DNA from: Actinophytocola sp035634895
GTDB taxonomy: Bacteria > Actinomycetota > Actinomycetes > Mycobacteriales > Pseudonocardiaceae
Direction: 5' to 3'
Length of the DNA: 64,000 nt
Assembly: GCF_035634895.1 (NCBI RefSeq)
Contig: NZ_DASQCC010000035.1
Location: 1 to 64,000, forward strand
The notes beneath the pieces were generated by a model that saw only the letters and a program-made list of their open reading frames with translations, did no database searches and was not told the DNA's origin. How positions within the stretch are numbered: the first letter of the stretch is position 1; every line of letters starts with the position of its first letter. This document shows, one piece after another, positions 33,855-42,853 of the stretch. Both the position numbers and the translations under genes were made by a program.

Positions 33855-35144
33855 GTGAAGCGCTTGACGAAGCTGATGGCCGGCGCGGCGGCCATCGCGT
33901 TAGCCACTGCCGGTTGTGCCGGCTCGGGTGGGGGCAGCAGCAAGGACAGCGGAGGCGGTGACAAGACGCTGACCGTCTGGCTGATGAGCGGCTCGGCTCC
34001 CGAGACCCTCACCGGCGCCCTGAACAAGGAGTTCGAGGCCGCCCACGACGGTGTCACCGTCAAGTACGAGGTCCAGGAGTGGGACGGCATCCAGGACAAG
34101 CTGACCACCGCCCTCGCCAGCCAGGACCCGCCGGACGTCATCGAGCTCGGCAACACCCAGGCGCCCTCGTTCGCGGCCGATGAGGTCCTCACCGACCTGA
34201 GCGGCGACGTCGACTCCCTCAACGGCGGTCAGTGGCTGTCCAGCCTCAAGGACTCCGGCGAGTGGGACGGCAAGCAGTACGCGACGCCGTTCTACGCCGC
34301 CAACCGGGTGGTCCTCTACCGCACGGACATGTTCCAGCAGGCCGGCATCGCCTCGGTGCCGACATCGCGCGCCGAATGGCTCGACGCGATCACCAAGCTC
34401 AAGGCCAAGTTCGGCAGCGACCCGCAGTTCCAGCCGCTCTACCTGCCCGGCCAGAACTGGTACACCCTGCTCTCCTTCATCTACGACGAGGGCGGCGACA
34501 TCGCCAAGAAGAGCGGCACGGACTTCAAGGCCACCGTCAACTCCCCCGAGGCCAAGGCGGGCCTGGAGTTCTACAAGCAGCTCGTCGACGCCTCCGGGAC
34601 CACCGCGCCCAAGGACAACGACGAGCAGAACCCCGTGCAGGCCGGCATCTACGGCCAGGGCAAGGTCGCGATGATGATCGCGCTGCCGTGGGAGCTGGGG
34701 ACGGCCGCTAAGGACAACCCGGACATCGAGAAGAACTCCTCCGCCTTCGCGATCCCGTCGAAGACCGCCGGCAAGGCCGCGCCGGTCTTCCAGGGTGGCT
34801 CGAACCTCGCGATCCCGGTCAACAGCAAGAACCCGGACCTCGCGAAGGACTACCTGAAGCTGATGCTGAGCGACAAGTACCAGAAGCAGCTCGCGGAGGC
34901 CGGCATGGTGCCGGGCGCCTCGTCCGACCTGTCCGCGCTCGACGCGAAGCCGGTCAGCAAGGCCATGGCCGACGCGTCCAAGGGCGGCGGCAAGGCCGCC
35001 CCGGCCACCCCGAAGTGGGCGACCGTCGAGGCCGGGCAGAACCCGCTGAAGGACATGCTGACCGCCTACCTCACCGGCGCCAAGGACCTCGACACCGCGA
35101 CGAACGACGCGAACACCGCGCTGGACGCCGCCTTCAAGGGATGA
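33855..35144 (+). CDS. dasA: Sugar-binding lipoprotein of a chitobiose-type ABC importer (DasA-like)
   Basis: Extracytoplasmic solute-binding protein of 429 residues, family 1. The signal peptide MKRLTKLMAGAAAIALATAG ends in the lipobox ATAGC, so it is membrane-tethered by a lipid. The mature part has SAPETLTGALNKEFEAAHDG and WDGIQDKLTTALASQDPPDV, typical of oligosaccharide-binding proteins. Two membrane permease genes follow with ATGA/GTGA overlaps, and a GH20 hexosaminidase follows these. Three dre-like boxes upstream indicate control by DasR and so a GlcNAc-oligomer substrate, as in Streptomyces DasABC. Whether it is DasA or a paralogue is uncertain. No ATPase gene is present; such systems commonly share MsiK. 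Confidence 0.85.
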   Translation: MKRLTKLMAGAAAIALATAGCAGSGGGSSKDSGGGDKTLTVWLMSGSAPETLTGALNKEFEAAHDGVTVKYEVQEWDGIQDKLTTALASQDPPDVIELGNTQAPSFAADEVLTDLSGDVDSLNGGQWLSSLKDSGEWDGKQYATPFYAANRVVLYRTDMFQQAGIASVPTSRAEWLDAITKLKAKFGSDPQFQPLYLPGQNWYTLLSFIYDEGGDIAKKSGTDFKATVNSPEAKAGLEFYKQLVDASGTTAPKDNDEQNPVQAGIYGQGKVAMMIALPWELGTAAKDNPDIEKNSSAFAIPSKTAGKAAPVFQGGSNLAIPVNSKNPDLAKDYLKLMLSDKYQKQLAEAGMVPGASSDLSALDAKPVSKAMADASKGGGKAAPATPKWATVEAGQNPLKDMLTAYLTGAKDLDTATNDANTALDAAFKG

Positions 35145-36118
35145 CAGCGACCGTGAACACCGCGGTGCCGGCGGGGACCACCCCGCCGGCACCGCCGCGC
35201 GCACGTCGCCGCCGCACGATCAACCTCGGCGAGAAGGCGGTCCCGTACCTGCTCCTCACGCCGGCCGTGGTCGTCATGCTGGTGCTGCTCGGGTGGCCCG
35301 CGGTGCAGGTCATCGGCATCAGCTTCCGCAAGCTCGACCTCGGCGAGCTTGTCCGCGGCGAGCTCGTCTGGGTCGGGTTCGACAACTACGCCTCGGTGCT
35401 GTCCAACCCGGAGTTCTGGACGATCACCCTGCGGACCGTGCTGTTCACGGCCGCGATCGTGGCCGGCACGGTACTGCTCGGCCTGCTGATCGCATTGCTC
35501 ATGCGGCACCTGTCCGCGACGGTTCGGGTGATACTCCAGGTGACGCTGGTCCTCGCGTGGGCGACACCCATCCTGGCGGCGACCACGGTCTACCAGTGGA
35601 TCTTCGACCAGCAGTACGGGATCCTCAACAAGACCCTCGTGAAGCTCGGCTTCGACTCGTTCCAGGGCTACTCGTGGTTCTCCAGCGGGGCGAGCACGCT
35701 CACCGTGATCGGCATCCTGGTCGTCTGGCAGGCCGTGCCGTTCGTCTGCTTCACGATCTACGCGGGCCTGCTGCAGGCGCCCCAGGAGCTGTACGAGGCC
35801 GCGGCAATGGACGGTGTGACACCGTGGCAGGCGTTCACGACGGTGTCCTGGCCCGCGGTCCGGCCGCTGGTCACGCTCGCCGCGTTCCTGTCGGTGATCT
35901 GGGACTTCAAGGTGTTCGCGCAGGTGTGGGCCATCCGCCAGGGCGGTCCGGACGGCGAGAGCACGACGCTGCCGCTGCTCATGTACCTGCGCGGCGTCGC
36001 GGGGCGACACTTCGGCGTGGCGTCCGCGGTCGCGGTGCTGATGATCCTGGTGCTCGTCGTGCTCACCGCTCGTTACCTGCAGTTGTTGCTGCGGACCCGG
36101 GAGGGTGACATCTCGTGA
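35141..36118 (+). CDS. dasB: ABC sugar permease (DasB-like, MalF type)
   Basis: Inner-membrane permease of 325 residues with about six transmembrane helices, the first being VPYLLLTPAVVVMLVLLGW. The EAA loop that contacts the ATPase is YEAAAMDGVTPWQAFTTVSWP (near residues 220-240). A basic head (RARRRRTINLGEK) sits on the cytosolic side. The ATG overlaps the binding-protein stop by 4 bases. It pairs with the next gene as the heterodimeric channel for the oligosaccharide importer. Confidence 0.9.
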   Translation: MTATVNTAVPAGTTPPAPPRARRRRTINLGEKAVPYLLLTPAVVVMLVLLGWPAVQVIGISFRKLDLGELVRGELVWVGFDNYASVLSNPEFWTITLRTVLFTAAIVAGTVLLGLLIALLMRHLSATVRVILQVTLVLAWATPILAATTVYQWIFDQQYGILNKTLVKLGFDSFQGYSWFSSGASTLTVIGILVVWQAVPFVCFTIYAGLLQAPQELYEAAAMDGVTPWQAFTTVSWPAVRPLVTLAAFLSVIWDFKVFAQVWAIRQGGPDGESTTLPLLMYLRGVAGRHFGVASAVAVLMILVLVVLTARYLQLLLRTREGDIS

Positions 36119-36945
36119 AGAAGTCCAGGGGCCAGCGACTCGCGCTCAACACGGTCGGCGTCGTCGTCGCGATCCTGTTCGCCTTTCCCACGTACTGGCT
36201 TCTGACCAGCGCGTTCAAGCCGTCGACCGAAATCCTCACCCCCGACTACGACCTGGTGCCGCTGCACTTCACGCTGAACAACTTCGTCAGCGCGTGGCAG
36301 AAGCCGGGCTTCCTCTCGCACCTGATGAACAGCCTCATCGTCACGGTCGGTGCCGTGCTGTGCTCGCTCATCGCGGGCGTGCTCGCGGCGTTCCCGCTCG
36401 CGCGTATGCGATTCCGCGGCCGCAAGGGCTTCCTCCTGCTGGTGCTGATCGCGCAGATGGCGCCGCTGGAGGCACTGCTCATCCCGATGTTCCTGCTGAT
36501 GCAGGACGCCGGGCTGCTGAACCAGCTGCCGTCGCTGCTGCTGGTGTACTTCGCGTTCACGCTGCCGTTCACGGTCTGGACGCTGCGCGGGTTCGTGCAG
36601 GGCATCCCGTACGAGCTGGAGGAGGCCGCGATGGTCGACGGCCTCGGCCGGTTCGGCGCGTTCCGCCGGGTCGTGCTGCCGCTGCTCGGCCCGGGAATCG
36701 TCGCGACGTCGGTGTTCGCGTTCATCACCGCGTGGAACGAGTTCCTGTACGCGCTGGTGTTCATGCGGGACAAGGACAAGCAGACGCTGCCCGTGTGGCT
36801 GTCGACGTTCAAGACCGTGTTCGGCACCGACTGGGGCGGCATCACGGCCGCGTCGGTGATGTACGCGTTGCCGGCCCTGGTCTTCTTCCTGATCGTGCAG
36901 CGGAAGCTGGTGTCCGGCGCCACCGCGGGAGCCCTCAAGGGCTGA
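36115..36945 (+). CDS. dasC: ABC sugar permease (DasC-like, MalG type)
   Basis: Second permease subunit, 276 residues with six hydrophobic segments. The EAA loop is YELEEAAMVDGLGRFGAFRRV, with the usual E-A-A...G core. The C-terminus ends in GALKG, typical of MalG-like subunits. GTG at 36115 overlaps the upstream stop by 4 bases. The transcript may end here or read into the hexosaminidase; two further dre-like boxes lie in the gap, so the latter has its own promoter. Confidence 0.9.
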   Translation: MKKSRGQRLALNTVGVVVAILFAFPTYWLLTSAFKPSTEILTPDYDLVPLHFTLNNFVSAWQKPGFLSHLMNSLIVTVGAVLCSLIAGVLAAFPLARMRFRGRKGFLLLVLIAQMAPLEALLIPMFLLMQDAGLLNQLPSLLLVYFAFTLPFTVWTLRGFVQGIPYELEEAAMVDGLGRFGAFRRVVLPLLGPGIVATSVFAFITAWNEFLYALVFMRDKDKQTLPVWLSTFKTVFGTDWGGITAASVMYALPALVFFLIVQRKLVSGATAGALKG

Positions 36946-36969
36946 CCGGGGTCGGCCGTCCCGCGACCT

Positions 36970-37001
36970 TGTGGTCTGGACCATATGTGGTCTATACCTG
37001 G
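36970..37001 (+). promoter_or_regulatory. Double DasR-type site before hexosaminidase
   Basis: TGTGGTCTGGACCATA (36970-36985) and TGTGGTCTATACCTGG (36986-37001) are adjacent 16-mers with the dre core GGTCT-N2-ACC. The first is nearly palindromic. They end 25 bases before the GH20 start codon, where a bound repressor would block the promoter or early elongation. Confidence 0.88.
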
Positions 37002-37026
37002 ATGTCCGAACCTTCGGGAGGATCTT

Positions 37027-38589
37027 GTGTCCAGGTTCCCTGCGTCCCGTCTGCTTACCGCGCTGGCGATCGGCGGCCTAGCCGTGCTGGGTCTCGACGC
37101 ACCTGCCAACGCAACCGAGGAGTCCCGTATGTACCAGGTGGTACCGGCGCCGGTGTCGGTCGCACCTGACCGCCACGGCGGCGGTTTCGAGTTGACCCGC
37201 GACACCGTGATCGGCGCCTCCCGCGGCGCCCGCGGCGTGGGTGAGTTCCTGGCCGGTGTGCTGCGCCCGTCCACGGGCTACCGGCTGCCGGTGGTCACCA
37301 ACCGGCCCGGCGGCATCAACCTGACCCTGGGCTACGTCTCCCCGCGCCTGGGCACCGAGGGCTACGAGCTGACGGTGGACCGGCGCGGCGTGACGGTCAG
37401 GGCCCGCACGTCAGCGGGCCTTTTCTCGGGTGTGCAGACGCTGCGGCAGCTGCTCCCGGGGAGGGTCGAGAGCCGCACGAAACAGCGTGGCCCCTGGGCC
37501 GTGCCGGCCGGCCGGATCGTCGACTACCCGCGGTTCGCCTACCGGGGCGCGATGCTCGACGTCGCACGGCACTTCTTCACGCCGGTCGAGGTCAAGCGCT
37601 ACATCGACCAGATCGCGCTGTACAAGATCAACCGGCTGCACCTGCACCTGGCCGACGACCAGGGCTGGCGCATCCAGATCGACGGCTGGCCACGGCTGAC
37701 CGAGATCGGCGCCTCGACCGAGGTGGGCGGCGGCCCCGGCGGGTACTACACCAAGGCGCAGTTCCGCGACCTGGTCTCCTACGCCGCGGCGCGGAACATC
37801 ACGATCGTGCCGGAGATCGACATGCCGGGACACACGAACGCGGCACTCGCGTCGTACGCCGAGCTGAACTGCGACGGCGTCGCGCCGCCGCTGTACACCG
37901 GCACCGACGTCGGCTTCAGCTCGCTGTGCATCGACAAGGAGATCACGTACACGTTCGTGCGGGACGTGATCAACCAACTGGCGGAGCTGACCCCCGGCCC
38001 GTTCCTGCACATCGGCGGCGACGAGGCACACTCGACCACCGAACCGGACTTCATCAAGTTCTTCGACCGCGTCTTCCCGATGGTCGAGGCAACGGGCAAG
38101 CGAGCCGTGGGCTGGCACGAGTACCTGAAGGCGACCCCGCCAACGTCCGCCGTGGGACAGTTCTGGGGCACCGAGCCGAGCAACGACCTGGTCACGGAAG
38201 CCGCGGCGGCCGGGCACAAGATCCTGCTGTCACCGGCGAACAAGGCCTACATAGACCAGAAGTACGACGAGAACACCCCACTGGGCCTGTCCTGGGCAGG
38301 CTTCACCGAGGTGGACGACGCATACGACTGGAACCCCGGCGCATATGTGGAGAACCTGCCGGTGTCCGCCGTGCTGGGCGTCGAGGCACCCCTGTGGTCG
38401 GAGACCCTGGAGAACAGCGACAACATCGAGTTCATGGCCTTCCCAAGACTGCCGGCCATCGCCGAACTGGGCTGGTCCCCATGGTCGACACACAACTGGG
38501 CAAGCTTCCGCACCCGCCTGGCCGCACAGGGCCCCCGCTGGGAGTCGATGGGCGTCGACTTCTACCGATCGCCACAAATCCCCTGGTAG
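37027..38589 (+). CDS. Secreted beta-N-acetylhexosaminidase (GH20)
   Basis: Enzyme of 520 residues that removes GlcNAc from chitin oligomers. An N-terminal signal peptide (about 1-30, ending PANA) indicates secretion. An N-terminal GH20b domain precedes the catalytic barrel, which starts near YRGAMLDVARHFFTP. The substrate-assisted catalytic pair Asp-Glu is in FLHIGGDEAHST, and HLHLADDQGWRIQIDGWPRL is another family motif. GTG at 37027 was chosen because GGGAGG is five bases upstream. Position, dre boxes and partner transporter all point to chitobiose use: outside the cell the enzyme yields GlcNAc or trimmed oligomers for import. A long hairpin follows the stop. Confidence 0.94.
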   Translation: MSRFPASRLLTALAIGGLAVLGLDAPANATEESRMYQVVPAPVSVAPDRHGGGFELTRDTVIGASRGARGVGEFLAGVLRPSTGYRLPVVTNRPGGINLTLGYVSPRLGTEGYELTVDRRGVTVRARTSAGLFSGVQTLRQLLPGRVESRTKQRGPWAVPAGRIVDYPRFAYRGAMLDVARHFFTPVEVKRYIDQIALYKINRLHLHLADDQGWRIQIDGWPRLTEIGASTEVGGGPGGYYTKAQFRDLVSYAAARNITIVPEIDMPGHTNAALASYAELNCDGVAPPLYTGTDVGFSSLCIDKEITYTFVRDVINQLAELTPGPFLHIGGDEAHSTTEPDFIKFFDRVFPMVEATGKRAVGWHEYLKATPPTSAVGQFWGTEPSNDLVTEAAAAGHKILLSPANKAYIDQKYDENTPLGLSWAGFTEVDDAYDWNPGAYVENLPVSAVLGVEAPLWSETLENSDNIEFMAFPRLPAIAELGWSPWSTHNWASFRTRLAAQGPRWESMGVDFYRSPQIPW

Positions 38590-38890
38590 CACCGGTTCGA
38601 TGTTCCACCACTCGGCCGGGGTAGGAAGCGGCTGACCGCTCCCTACCCCAGGCCCGCGGAAGACGCGGTCCCCACCGCCGAAAAGCAAACCCGATGGCGA
38701 GCACCGAGAAGCACGCCCACCCCCGCTCCGCGGGCATAGATCAACCGAGGGCACAGCAAAGAACCGCTCCGAAAACCGGCCCCACCCAACCACCCCCGCT
38801 ACCAGGCCAGCCTCCCCCACCCCGGGGCCCCACCCCCGGCCCGGCCCGGCCCGGCTCGACCGCCCCGGCCGACCCACCCAGATCAGCAGC
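38590..38890. terminator. Spacer with strong hairpin after hexosaminidase
   Basis: GGGGTAGGAAGCGG (38618-38631) pairs with CCGCTCCCTACCCC (38636-38649) with one mismatch and a CTGA loop, a likely bidirectional terminator since the next gene converges. The remaining 240 bases are C-rich (many CCCC and CCGG blocks) and hold no gene that I can support. Confidence 0.75.
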
Positions 38891-40114
38891 TCAAACCAAC
38901 TCCACCCTCCCCAGAACCCGAGACCGCTCCGCCGCGAACACCGTCAGATGCGACTCCAGAGACTCCAGAGCCCCCGACAAGATATGACCCGCGTCGCCGG
39001 TCTCCACCGCTCGGGTGAACGCGTCCATCAACCCCGCGTCGCCCCCGCCATGCCCTTCCTCCGTCTCCAGCCCAGCCGTCAACGTCTCCACGGCACCCGA
39101 CGTGAAGTCGTGCACGCGGACAGCCTCGCCGTCGCCCTCCAGGTACCCGCGTGTCCCGAAGATCCGCGTCTGCCGGTCCTGGTGCGGCGTGAAGCCCGTC
39201 ATGGTGAACGTCGCCGTGACGCCGTCGGCGAACTCCATCGCCACCACCTGGTGGTCGACCACGTCGTTGTCGCACGCGTACACGCACCGGCCGTACGGCC
39301 CGGTCCGCAGCGCCTCCGTGACACCCTCCTCCGTCACCTCGTCCGTCAGCACGCTCACCGGCCAGCCCGTCCGGCCTTCGCGGAGCATGCCCAGGTACAG
39401 CCTGGACGCCGAGTACGGGCACGTCGGCTCCACCGCGCAGTCCAGGCACCGGTCCGCGGCACCCACCGGCTGCGACGCCCGCCGGAAGTGCCGTAGCGAG
39501 CCGAAGCTGGACACCCGCTCGACCGGTTTGCCCACGACATGCCTCAGCCAGTCGATGTCGTGGCCCGACTTGGCCAGCAGCATGAACGAGGCCTGGTCGC
39601 TGCGCCGCCAGTTGCCCCGCACGTAGGAGTGCGCGTAGTGCCAGTGGCCCACCGGCTCCACGTGGTCCACGCTCATGACCTCGCCCAGCCGGCCGTCGTC
39701 CACCAGCCGCTTGACCAGCCTCGTGTACGGCCGGTAACGCATCACGTGACAGACCGCGAACAGCACCCCCGACCTGGTCACCGCGTCGACCAGCCGGGTG
39801 CACTCGTCGGCCGTCGGTGCCAGTGGTTTCTCCACCAGCAGGTGGTACCCCTTGCCGGCCAGGGCGATCGCTGGCTCGACGTGCTCGGCGTCCTGTGTGG
39901 ACACGATGGCCACGTCGGCCAGCCTTGGCCGCGCCGCCAGCTCCTGCCATGACGAGAACACCTGCGCGACGCCGTGCTCGCGTGTCAGCGCCTCCCGTTG
40001 GCGCGCCCGGGGTTCCGCCACCGCCACCACCCGCGCGCGGTCGCCGTGCCGGCCTATCCACCCGGCGTAACCCGCGCCGCGTTGGCCCGCACCGACAATC
40101 GCGTACCGCACCAT
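38891..40114 (-). CDS. Gfo/Idh/MocA-family oxidoreductase
   Basis: NAD(P)-dependent sugar-type oxidoreductase of 407 residues. The Rossmann motif is YAIVGAGQRGAGYAGWI (about 4-20), followed by the conserved EKP lysine motif VEKPLAPTADECTRLV (about 94-109). The C-terminal half is the usual alpha/beta substrate domain. Unusually it has a Cys cluster CLDCAVEPTCPYSASRLYLG (about 232-251), possibly metal-binding. Substrates of the family include glucose, myo-inositol and hexosamines. Proximity to the chitin-use genes hints at an amino sugar, but this is inference. The next gene upstream on the same strand ends 3 bases before its start, so the two are co-transcribed. Confidence 0.88.
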   Translation of the reverse strand: MVRYAIVGAGQRGAGYAGWIGRHGDRARVVAVAEPRARQREALTREHGVAQVFSSWQELAARPRLADVAIVSTQDAEHVEPAIALAGKGYHLLVEKPLAPTADECTRLVDAVTRSGVLFAVCHVMRYRPYTRLVKRLVDDGRLGEVMSVDHVEPVGHWHYAHSYVRGNWRRSDQASFMLLAKSGHDIDWLRHVVGKPVERVSSFGSLRHFRRASQPVGAADRCLDCAVEPTCPYSASRLYLGMLREGRTGWPVSVLTDEVTEEGVTEALRTGPYGRCVYACDNDVVDHQVVAMEFADGVTATFTMTGFTPHQDRQTRIFGTRGYLEGDGEAVRVHDFTSGAVETLTAGLETEEGHGGGDAGLMDAFTRAVETGDAGHILSGALESLESHLTVFAAERSRVLGRVELV

Positions 40115-40117
40115 GCC

Positions 40118-40936
40118 CTACTCCTTCACGTACGTCGTCACCGTCACCGACGCGGTCACCCGCACCGGCTTCGGCAGGGTCGACACCCGCACCCGCAGGG
40201 CCGCCCGGTCCAGATGCCACGCGCTCGGCCCCATGCCTACCAGCGCCAACACCTCCTCGTGTGTCAACGACATCGAGAACTCACGCCTGTCCTGTGTGGA
40301 CGCGGCGAACCCCGGCAGCGACGCCGACACGCGCGCCGCCTTGTCGTCACCGACCGTCAGCAAATCCAGTGCCGTCACCACCTCACGCAGGTGTGTGCGC
40401 GTCGGCGCCACCACGACCAGCCGGCCGTCCGGCGCCAGCACGCGGGCCGTCTCGGTCGCGTTGCGTGGCGCGAACACGTTGAGCGCCAGCGAGATCGCTC
40501 CGTCCCGCACCGGCAGCCGGCGCCACGTGTCGGCACCCACCGCGCCAAGACGGGGGTGCGCGCGTGCGGCACGCCGCAGCGCCGGTTTCGCGATCTCCAA
40601 CGCGATGCCCACCCGGTCGGGCACGGCGTCCAGGACCGCCGCGAGGTAGTGGCCGGTGCCGGCCCCCAGGTCCAGCACGCAGCCGTCACCGGAGCTAGCC
40701 GCCACGGTCGCGGCCACGATCGGCGCGTAGTGTCCCGCCGACAGGAACTCGTCGCGCGCCGCCACCATCTCCGCGGTGTCGCCCGTCACCGGGGTCCTGC
40801 CGGACAGCAGGTTCACATAGCCCTGCCGGGCCACGTCGAACACATGGCCGGACCCACAGCACAACGAGCCGCCGGAGACGGTCAACCCAGCCGAGCAGTG
40901 AGGGCAGCACAGGTACGGCAGGATGTCTGCGAGCAC
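40118..40936 (-). CDS. RlmA-like 23S rRNA guanine-N1 methyltransferase
   Basis: SAM-dependent methyltransferase of 272 residues with an N-terminal zinc finger: CCPHCSAGL and LCCGSGHVFDVARQGYVNLL supply the Cys/His ligands. The SAM motif is VLDLGAGTGHYLAAVLD. This is the layout of RlmA(I)/RlmA(II), including the tylosin-resistance enzyme TlrB, which methylate G745 or G748 in the exit tunnel of 23S rRNA. Which base is modified cannot be told. The GTG start is weakly supported. It is co-directional with the oxidoreductase gene and divergent from the DUF2156 gene by 138 bases. A drug-resistance role is possible; a housekeeping one is also possible. Confidence 0.82.
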   Translation of the reverse strand: MLADILPYLCCPHCSAGLTVSGGSLCCGSGHVFDVARQGYVNLLSGRTPVTGDTAEMVAARDEFLSAGHYAPIVAATVAASSGDGCVLDLGAGTGHYLAAVLDAVPDRVGIALEIAKPALRRAARAHPRLGAVGADTWRRLPVRDGAISLALNVFAPRNATETARVLAPDGRLVVVAPTRTHLREVVTALDLLTVGDDKAARVSASLPGFAASTQDRREFSMSLTHEEVLALVGMGPSAWHLDRAALRVRVSTLPKPVRVTASVTVTTYVKE

Positions 40937-41074
40937 GGCCTGACCTTCGGTTCTTCATGGCCCCGGACGGTGTCACGAGGCACCGACAAAACGCGGATGG
41001 TACGGCTAGCCATACCCCAGGTTCGGGTGTCAGCGCCAGTGATTCGGACACTCCGGGCAGTCAGACTTAGCCCT

Positions 41075-42853
41075 ATGTTTCTGCGCCGCCACCCATTCAC
41101 AGTCGCCGGGTTCCTCGCGATCGTCACGCTGGGCCTTCTGTTCGGGTCGTTCGTCACTCCGCTCGGTGAACATGCGTGGGGCGATCGGCTCTCGTACGGC
41201 GTGCCCGCCTTCGAGGACGGCCGGTGGTGGTCGGTGTTCACCGGCGTGCCGTTCGCGATAACGCCGCTATGCTACGTCGCAGTGCTCGCCAGCTTCGCCG
41301 CGTTCGTCGGGCTGCTCGAACACCGGATCGGCACGGTCAGGACCGTCGCCGTCTGGGCGATCGGGCACGTCGCGGGCGTGTTCGGCGCGATCGGGCTGGT
41401 GGACCTCACCGGCAGCGCACTGACGTCCGAGCTGGACGTCGGCCCGTCCGGCGGCGCGATGGCCGCCGCCGCGGTGCTCACGGCGACCTTCTCGACCCGC
41501 TGGCGCTTCTGGACCCGCGCCACCCTGATCGTCTACGTGCTCGGGTCACTGCTGGTCATCGGGCACCTCGCGGACGTCGTGCACCTGGTGGCGGTCACGA
41601 TCGCGCTGCCCCTCGGCCCCCTGTTCGTCCGCCGTGCGACCCCGGTGACCACCGGTGACCGGGCGATCGACCTGCTGGAGACCTACGGCGGCGGCACCAT
41701 GTCCTGGATGGCCACCTGGCCCGGCACCGAGTACCTGTACGGCGATGACGGCTACGTCGCCTACCGCCGGCACGCGGGCGTCGCCATCGCGCTGGGCGAC
41801 CCGGTCGGCTCGGCCGGCTGGCGCCGCGAGGCCCCGCGAGCCTTCGCCGCGCACTGTGCCGAGCTGGGCCTGGTGCCCGCCTGGTTCTCGGTGAGCGAGC
41901 AGACCACGGCCGGCATGCGCCGCGTCCAGGTCGCCGAGGACACCCTGGTCGACCTGCCGGGACTCGAGTTCCGCGGCAAGAAGTGGCAGGACGTCCGCAC
42001 CGCGCGCAACCGCGCGACCAAGGACGGCATCACCTTCCGCATGGTCACCCTCGCCGACGAGTCGCCGGCTATCATCCGGCAGGTCAGGGACGTGTCGGCG
42101 GGCTGGCTGAAGAGCAAGCACACCCCCGAGCTCGGCTTCACGCTCGGCGGCGTCACCGAGGCCATGGACCCGCGCGTCCGGGTCGGCATCGCGGTCGACG
42201 AGCACGGCACGGTCCACGGCGTCACGTCCTGGCTGCCGGTGCTGGACGGCGCCGGCGAGCCTCGCGGCTGGACACTCGACATGATGCGCCGCAAGGCGGA
42301 CGGCTTCCGTCCGGTTGTCGAGTTCATGATCGCCGAGGCGTGCCTCGCCTTCCAGGCCGAGGGCGTCGACCTGGTCTCGCTGTCCGGCGCGCCGCTGGTC
42401 CGGTCGGACAAGGGCAGCGTCGGCCCGGTGCAGAAGTTCCTCGACGTCACGGGCAGGCTGATGGAGCCGCTGTACGGGTTCGCCTCGCTGCACGCGTTCA
42501 AGGCCAAGTTCCAGCCCCGCCGTGAGCCGCTGTACCTGGCCTATCGCAGTACGGGTGACCTGCCAAGGATCGGCGCGGCGGTCCTTCGGGCGTACCTGGC
42601 TAAGCCGGCCAGCGCCGCGCGGCGGCGGCCAGTGCCGACCGTGCGCCCGTGGCCAGCTCTCGTACCAGCTCCGCTGCTGGGAGTGGACGCGCGAACTCGT
42701 ATGACTGCCCTGCCCACAGGGACATGGCCTCTTGGTCACCGGCTCGGCGCAGGTCTCTCGTCAGCTGGTGCACCTGCGGGTACGCCGCGGGCGCCGCGCC
42801 GGAGTGCGCCGTCAGGAAGCGGTTCACCAGCCCCCGCGCGGGCCGGCCGGTGA
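41075..42853 (+). CDS. Membrane protein with rhomboid-like head and DUF2156 (aminoacyl-PG synthase type) domain
   Basis: Protein of 592 residues. The first 210 residues carry about six membrane helices, beginning FTVAGFLAIVTLGLLFGSF. The C-terminal domain (about 200-500) is DUF2156, the catalytic fold of lysyl-phosphatidylglycerol synthases, with the GNAT-like stretch GDPVGSAGWRREAPRAFAAH and later EFMIAEACLAFQAEGVDLVS. Such proteins charge membrane lipids with amino acids and lower sensitivity to cationic peptides. The family usually ends near residue 510; here about 85 extra P/A/R-rich residues run antisense into the 3' end of the convergent gene. I chose the ATG at 41075, before FLRRHPF. 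Confidence 0.78.
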   Translation: MFLRRHPFTVAGFLAIVTLGLLFGSFVTPLGEHAWGDRLSYGVPAFEDGRWWSVFTGVPFAITPLCYVAVLASFAAFVGLLEHRIGTVRTVAVWAIGHVAGVFGAIGLVDLTGSALTSELDVGPSGGAMAAAAVLTATFSTRWRFWTRATLIVYVLGSLLVIGHLADVVHLVAVTIALPLGPLFVRRATPVTTGDRAIDLLETYGGGTMSWMATWPGTEYLYGDDGYVAYRRHAGVAIALGDPVGSAGWRREAPRAFAAHCAELGLVPAWFSVSEQTTAGMRRVQVAEDTLVDLPGLEFRGKKWQDVRTARNRATKDGITFRMVTLADESPAIIRQVRDVSAGWLKSKHTPELGFTLGGVTEAMDPRVRVGIAVDEHGTVHGVTSWLPVLDGAGEPRGWTLDMMRRKADGFRPVVEFMIAEACLAFQAEGVDLVSLSGAPLVRSDKGSVGPVQKFLDVTGRLMEPLYGFASLHAFKAKFQPRREPLYLAYRSTGDLPRIGAAVLRAYLAKPASAARRRPVPTVRPWPALVPAPLLGVDARTRMTALPTGTWPLGHRLGAGLSSAGAPAGTPRAPRRSAPSGSGSPAPARAGR

